Source: Eumeta japonica
Taxonomy: Eukaryota > Arthropoda > Insecta > Lepidoptera > Psychidae
Length of the DNA: 64,000 bases
Assembly (NCBI GenBank): GCA_005406025.1
Contig: BGZK01000210.1
Span: forward strand, 248,001-312,000
Direction: 5' to 3'
The notes below the pieces were generated by a model that made no database searches, was not told the origin of the DNA, and saw nothing but the letters and a program-made list of their open reading frames with translations. This document shows, piece by piece, positions 58,206-64,000 of this stretch. Each line of letters starts with the position of its first letter. Within the stretch, counting starts at the first letter, position 1. A program made the position numbers and the translations under genes.

Positions 58206-58839
58206 GAAATATGGAGAGTTTATGATGCTTTTCAATTATTTATAAGTTTATAGTTCATTAGTAGTGTACATGTACCCAGGATTCGCCTATTTTTGTGTTT
58301 ATGCAATAGTCTACGTAACAAAAATATTTTAGTGCGCCTTACCGTAACTGTGTAAATGGAAGAATTATGAATCACGTTTCGATATTACTGGATCGATGGT
58401 ACATGTTATTGATTGATGTCATTTTAAAATATTATTTAGCTGGAAAAATCAAAGTTGGAACATTTATAGCTTATGAGTACATAACGACAAGAATATTTTA
58501 AATTAGCAAATGTTAAGTAAATTTTGTTAATAATCAATATGAGTTATTAATAATTTTCAAAAAAAAAATATCAAAAATTATTCAATTTCTTGTTTACTGA
58601 GAGGGAAAGAAATGGTAATTTTTTTATCTGTTATTTCTGTGAAATAAATAAATAAAAAAAAATAATCTCTCTATCGAACTACATAAAACGGTAATTGTCA
58701 ATACAGGGATACACAATGTAAAATTATAAGGTTTGGTAACATAATATATCATATATAAATAACATAAAATCTTGCAACTAGGTGCTGATCAATCAATTTT
58801 GATGAAATATGTTATCTTTTAAATATTCATGTAAATTTT
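58206..58839. other. AT-rich stretch
   Basis: Nothing recognised. Poly(A) runs near 58560 and 58655. Confidence 0.5.
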
Positions 58840-58965
58840 AATAGATGAGAGAATTAGAACAATATCTCTGTCCCAAATTTTATTGAACTCTATTCAATAG
58901 CTTAGCCGTAAAAACGTAAAATATATACAAAATGGCTTTTGCATTTATAACGTAAGTATTTATTG
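58840..58965 (-). mobile_element. Diverged Helitron-like fragment
   Basis: ATATCTCTGTCCCAAATTTT, TAGCCGTAAAAACGTAAAAT and GCTTTTGCATTTATAACG correspond to the order seen at 24580-24690 (GTGCCAAATTTTATC, AAAAACGTAACAGACAG, TTTCGCATTTATAAT). Confidence 0.45.
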
Positions 58966-59284
58966 GTAGTTTACATCTAAAAATTGAATCACAAAGCGCG
59001 AAAAAAGAATCCGACGACCAATAAAACCAGGAAACGTGGCGATGTACATACCGTTAAACATAAAGTGGACGGTTAGATCTACACTTCAATTTTTACAATC
59101 AAAAACTGGTTGTTCATGATGTATGCATGCCTAATTTGAATTTCTATAGGAAATACTTCGTCATTAATTTTCCAATGAACAATACGAACACGTATATTTT
59201 TATAAATTGAAGACATACTTTGTGATTGTTGATGTTTCAAATACATTTTGCTGTAGGAATTTATTTCGTTGTAATGAGCTGGGA
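58966..59284. other. AT-rich spacer
   Basis: Nothing recognised. Confidence 0.5.
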
Positions 59285-59610
59285 GGAAAAGGGCGCGGTT
59301 GAAGAAAAAAACCTTTGTAATAAATTGTCGTATTAATAAGATTGATTATAAATAATTCACAGTGTCACCATTTACCGCCTACTCTACGCCTTTCTCTGTT
59401 CGAAGCCGAGGCCCGGCCAGCGAACGCCGCCGTCGCTGGAGATTGTGCAAGCGTTCTCCGTGACCACAGACCGAGACCCATCCATATTTATGAGGTGACT
59501 TTAATATACAATTTCTATGTATTATCTGCGTATGTAACGCCGGAAGTTGGGCCACTTGATTGTCTTAACGGTCACCCGCGTGTCCGCTTAGATTTGGCGA
59601 TACCGCGTAA
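59285..59610. promoter_or_regulatory. GC-richer island with a 106-codon frame
   Basis: The plus-strand frame 59342-59662 covers GAAGCCGAGGCCCGGCCAGC and GAACGCCGCCGTCGCTGG. Its product has no domain known to me and ends in a hydrophobic FCFLDSSLFFFLL tail. I see no convincing coding bias. Regulatory element is my preferred reading. An unknown exon is not excluded. Confidence 0.25.
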
Positions 59611-60159
59611 TTGCTGTCTTTTTTGCTTTCTTGATTCATCTTTATTTTTCTTTCTTTTATAGTATATGTACAGATTTCTGTATGAGGAATTAGCTGTACT
59701 TAATGTAAAAAAAATAACTTAAAATGTACTTCTTACCGCAGTTTTTTTGGTTTTTAAACAGCATGAATTGATAATTAAATTTCAAGAAATTTTAATTATT
59801 ACTAAATGAAAGAGTGTTTAAAAAAGTAGATAATAAAAAAGGTTTATCAATAGAAATCCTAAGAACATTTTTAAATCATTAAAATATTAAATACTTTTAA
59901 GATTATATTATTTAAATGTTGTAAATATTGTACATTTTATTTTTAGTTTTTATAATAGTAATACTTTATACTGTACTAGCATATGTCTTGACAATAAAAG
60001 TCATAATTTAGGTTTTACAATTTCACCTTTTTAAAGCAAACTGTGTAAAAGAGTAAAAAGTCTGTGAGATGCAAGCGAATATGATTGATTTACTAATGTT
60101 CTAAGTTTTTGGAATTATGACACGAAACAAAAAACATTATAGAAACAACAAACTTAAAT
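59611..60159. other. AT-rich stretch
   Basis: Nothing recognised. Confidence 0.5.
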
Positions 60160-60380
60160 ACAAGTTATTCCGTGACGTCAACAAAAGCAAACGGAGCTAT
60201 TTATATGGAGGTATTTTTGACTACACACCGTCACCGGGTGCGCCTGCTCTATGCTCTATGACTAATCAATAAACAGGCGCGACCACTTTAGATAACAGGG
60301 AATATTTTCATCCCGAAACTGCACCGGACGCAGATAGCATCGGCATGAAAAAGCTAAGCGCCGGGACTTTGTGATACACG
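60160..60380. promoter_or_regulatory. GC-richer island with perfect CRE
   Basis: TGACGTCA at 60173-60180 is the full palindromic cAMP-response element core. CTATTTATATGG follows about 20 bp later (MEF2- or SRF-like), then CACCGTCACCGGGTGCGCC. Close spacing of two site types suggests an enhancer. Inference. Confidence 0.3.
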
Positions 60381-61754
60381 TTTAGATAAAAGGAGCTTTA
60401 TCATTTTTCGTTTAGGTTCAAATTTATGTGTACGATTGCAAATTTTATTGGTGAGGTATTAAAATGCACTCTAGGTGTATGTTAATCGAGTTCATATTCT
60501 ATTGCCATATCAATAGATAACTGTGAGCGTTACAATCGTTGTTGAGTAATTGGCTTTGTGGACTCGTCAAAAGCGACGTATTTTTAATCGTCACGAATTC
60601 CAAATATGTTTTGAATTGTCACGTCGAAAATAGTACAGGTCCCTTCAAGGGTGAGATAAATGTAATTTAATATCACAAAAGAAAACTCCCAAAAACGTAA
60701 CGTCGAATGAAACAGAGCAAACTTTAATGCGTGTTTTAAAGAAAATTAAAAAATATATATTAACGTAAAGCAATTAAACATTATAATATTTTTTCGTACA
60801 TTTCATTTGGTCACATAAATATGCAAAAAATATTCACGTCGACTGTGAAATTACGGATTAACTACTATTGATTAATATTTAATTCGAAACAGATTTTATT
60901 GTCTTCACAAAGTCGTCTTAAATAAAATTGCTTTATTTTAGAATTTTACTAATTGAATTAATACTTTTGAGTTTATGAACCTAAATTTAGATCTGTATCC
61001 ATAGTTGTAATACGGTGTGTTGTCTCTTACACTATAAAAAAGTAAAATGTGTTGAATTACACTTTTTATAGAATAGCGATTGCAAAGAAACTCACATACA
61101 TTTTTTTTGTATTCCATGGCATATTTTTAAACAAATTTATATTACTATATAATCACTTTTATATACCTTTTAATGCATAGAAATCGATTTATATAAATTT
61201 TTATTTATTAACAAAACAATTACAAATTATTTGCAAAGGGCGATTCACTATGATTTTATTTAATAGTATTTATTACATTAATTTCCAATGTTCAGGTTCT
61301 TTACCGGATATTGTTTACCCGTCTGATATGTGTTTGGGTGTCGAAGGTAGAAAATATTTTTAAAATAAAAAATATCTACAAGAGTAATAAACCGTGTAAT
61401 AGACATGGCGACATACAAAGATTATCAATTTGAATGTCGTATAAAAAATTAAAAATAAAACATTTCTTAATATTTTTATATGAAAACTGTAACAGATCGT
61501 TGTTATTTTGATGCCAAAAAACAAATCGGGTGTGTATTCATGAAAGATTATATACCTTCAGTATTTTCAAATTTTTTATTATGGAATGATGAAACTTAAA
61601 ACAAAAAGAATGAGTTCTCATTGCTCATAATTTTGTGCACATTTATAACTGTTTTTAAAAATGTTCCCCAGCGATTAAAATCAAAGCAAATTAAAAGTCG
61701 AAAAAGTTAATTCATGTAAAAATTAAAATTAATTTTATGCTACATAGTCACAAT
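60381..61754. other. AT-rich stretch
   Basis: Nothing recognised. Confidence 0.5.
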
Positions 61755-62350
61755 TAACACTGACCGCCCGTCTTCTTTGGTCGCATATTACTGACACCAC
61801 TATGAGGCCTCGAAACTTGGTGTGTCTTAACGGCACTCATTGTCCTGTCACTTCGTCTATCTCTTCGTCGAGGTATTCAATAATTACGGACCTACGATTC
61901 CGCGAGAATAAAAGACGGAGAAAGAGGCATGTATTGTTTTTATTAATTCCAAGGCTATATTGCCTTCAGACGGTTCCGTCGCTCGCAAAACTATCCCCGA
62001 GCACGAAGCGAGTTCTTAAGAGGGCCCCGCAAGAGACCGCAATCACACGTCCAGCGACATTGAGTGGCACGTGACACGCGCCTTAATATCCCGTTAATTA
62101 CCCGGGCAGGGCCGCCCCGACGCAGGGCGGGCGGAGGGCGATCAGCGACGAGAAATGCGGGTGCGTTCAGAAAGTTGCGAGTGTTGTGCGATAAAATAAA
62201 GAGGAGCTTAATACTTTCTAAGAAAAATATTGTAAGAAATTGTCACAAGATATCCGATGGAGGTAGGTTTCGTGCATGAAGTGCCTTTCGCGTCGAGTGG
62301 GCAAACCGTGTTAAATTTTTGACTGATTTTTGGTTCTAGTTTCAGCTATT
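61755..62350. promoter_or_regulatory. Long GC-rich island with E-box and TTAATTA
   Basis: CACGTG at 62068-62073, TTAATTA at 62094-62100 followed by CCCGGG, then GGGCCGCCCCGACGCAGGGC. Frames of 71 and 90 codons (61802-62279) are Arg-rich and lack domains. This is the longest island in the right half. Promoter, enhancer or non-coding exon are possible. Confidence 0.3.
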
Positions 62351-63498
62351 GCTGAACACCCATTGTTGAAAACCGTTTTCTTCCTTCGTTAAGCTTCCTT
62401 CCTAAATATTCTATTACATACGGTGTTATTTCGCTGAATTTTATGATTAGGTTTGCGACGTGCCAAAACATGCAGAATGCATATTAGTGATATTGCTGGG
62501 TTGCATGCAACCCATCGTTCATCCTCGAGTACATTATTACAATCCGAATCCTCAATGAATTGAATATCGATTCGAGAGGATTGACAGATATCAAAAACCC
62601 AAGCAAATATTAGTTATTTTTTATACTTTAACCGACAATTAATTAGTTACAATCTCTACGTAAGTTTCATGCCAGTTAAGCACATCTTCAGGAACATGCT
62701 AATAGTCACATCCACTAGGGTGTCAGGAGTGTCAAAACTACAAATAGATGCGCTACCAGCTACCTCGCTCGATGCAGGTCATGCACTGAGTGGAACTTAA
62801 AAGGTGACAGAAGCCCCTCCACAGCAGTCATAAACAATCACTTTCTCCCTTAATCTTACTACGAGTTCTAGGTCACCGGTGCTCTCAAAACTGCGACTAT
62901 TTTAGTCTACGTTTCTTTGATAAGAATTTGATAATCTGATGATTGTCAATATATCAAGTGGGAAGCCGTCAGTCAAACAGCATTTCTCGTAGATTAAAAG
63001 AAGTAACAGATGCGTATACGATTTAACTAGAAATAATTAATTTTGATAGATCAGTGAGTTAGAATAGATATCGGTTCAATTAGGTCTCAATTGGACGTAA
63101 TTAAATTGAAGGCAATAATTTTAATTTCAAATCATTTTTACAATATAACAATTTTTTTTTTCGTAATTGTAGTTACAAAGATCATATGTTAATTTCATTC
63201 TTTTATGACTTTGCTCACGAACCTCGTATTCCGAAACATTTAAGCGTTTTTTTTTCATATTCGCCGTGATCTAACTATTCATAATAATCATTGATATTAT
63301 TTAAATGGAGATTTGCATGTCTACTCGTTGAAATAAAATTGCAGAATTATTAGATATATTTTCATGTGACTTTAATTATAAGGCGCACATAACGATCATG
63401 TTTGGTTGTAACACTATGCATATAATAAAATTGTGGAATCGATCTAGGGGATATATGATATGTAGGGAATAATATACCACAGAATATCAAAGTAAATG
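62351..63498. other. AT-rich stretch with one palindrome
   Basis: TGGGTTGCATGCAACCCA at 62497-62514 is a perfect 18-bp palindrome. A moderately GC-rich part at 62690-62890 shows no frame. Nothing else recognised. Confidence 0.45.
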
Positions 63499-63580
63499 GT
63501 TATGATCATTATTGTTTGCGGAGAGAAACAATTAAATAATAATGATCATTAACATTATTGAATTTCTTCTCTCCTCAAAC
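63499..63580. repeat. Long imperfect inverted repeat centred on TGATCA
   Basis: GTTTGCGGAGAGAA (from 63514) pairs with TTCTCTCCTCAAAC (to 63580), and pairing continues inward to the TGATCA centre at 63543-63548. My hand alignment gives 28 of 32 left-arm bases complementary with one 3-base gap. A second pairing is possible between GTTATGATCATTATT (63499-63513) and AATAATGATCATTAAC (63538-63553). This looks like a small foldback element. Confidence 0.75.
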
Positions 63581-64000
63581 TATGGTGAAAATAAACTCTA
63601 GAACAGCCGTGATAATTCTAAAATTGTTAGTGAAATATGCATTTAGAAATTGGCGCTTGGTAGGTATATCTAATGAAAAATTAAATTTATATGACCATTG
63701 AATTTATGTTTTTTTTTAAGTTAAAATTATTGTATAGCGCAAACAACATTCCGGTACGTCAAAAAAATCTTTGTTTAATTTTTTTAACAATGTAAAGATA
63801 AACGACGTTTTTATATACAATTTTCTTTATATAGATGACCGACAGAAGGATAAGGATTAAGAGTTTAGAAGATTCTAATAGTTTTGTAGATTAAGAAAGA
63901 AAAAGATTCCTTTAAATTAATATCTTTAAAGTAGTAGCTCTATTTCCTCTTTCTACATTTCTACAAACAAATAACAGTCGTTATATTGGAATATCAATAA
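63581..64000. other. AT-rich end of window
   Basis: Nothing recognised. Confidence 0.5.

Noticed and set aside
1..64000. Known insect microRNAs (let-7, mir-10, iab-4, mir-193, bantam, mir-9 and others)
   Set aside because: I looked for remembered mature sequences by eye on both strands and found none. A computed search would be decisive.
1..64000. CRISPR arrays, bacterial operons or ribosome-binding sites
   Set aside because: No regularly spaced direct repeats and no bacterial-style genes. The sequence is eukaryotic.

Overview
The window looks like AT-rich insect nuclear DNA, most probably from a moth or butterfly (Lepidoptera). The main reason is its repeat content. It has decayed mariner elements, a pogo/Tigger-like element, an RTE-type non-LTR retrotransposon of the kind often annotated in moths as 'craniofacial development protein 2-like', tRNA-derived SINEs, and short repeats with GGGTTCCG or CAGACAGACAGAC/AATATTAGT motifs that are very common in lepidopteran genomes. 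These family assignments come from remembered family features and were not checked by database search. No intact host protein-coding gene, tRNA, rRNA, CRISPR array or operon can be supported. Every reading frame longer than about 100 codons is a transposon relic, an antisense shadow of one, or a chance frame in GC-rich DNA.

Layout. 1-2.8 kb: an interspersed repeat, a perfect 37-bp palindrome and a frameshifted RNase H-like end of a non-LTR retrotransposon. 2.8-15.5 kb: AT-rich unique DNA with several GC-richer islands, a Helitron-like tail and an old repeat near 11.1 kb. 15.5-23.0 kb is a transposon cluster: a 2.7-kb RTE relic (minus strand), about 1.1 kb of filler, a nearly full-length dead mariner (plus strand), and immediately next to it a 2.44-kb pogo-like element (plus strand). 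The mariner and the pogo-like element share one TA dinucleotide. 23-34 kb: GC-rich islands mixed with repeats and SINEs. 34.7-38 kb: a second mariner family (minus strand), a tiny RTE tail (plus strand) and an internally deleted mariner related to the 19-kb copy. 38-64 kb: mostly AT-rich non-coding DNA with islands, SINEs, hairpins and small tandem duplications.

The islands of raised GC content, roughly 100-600 bp each and recurring every 1-4 kb, are the main feature the repeats do not explain. Several hold clustered TAATTA/AATTAAT cores, an RFX-like X-box, a perfect CRE or CACGTG E-boxes. My inference is that the window lies in a large intron or a gene-poor regulatory region beside a developmental gene. 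The window does not show which gene. I see no previously undescribed multi-gene system. The best leads are the mariner/pogo junction, a few long perfect or near-perfect inverted repeats (984-1020, 8560-8591, 53023-53066, 55107-55128, 63514-63580) and the island landscape.
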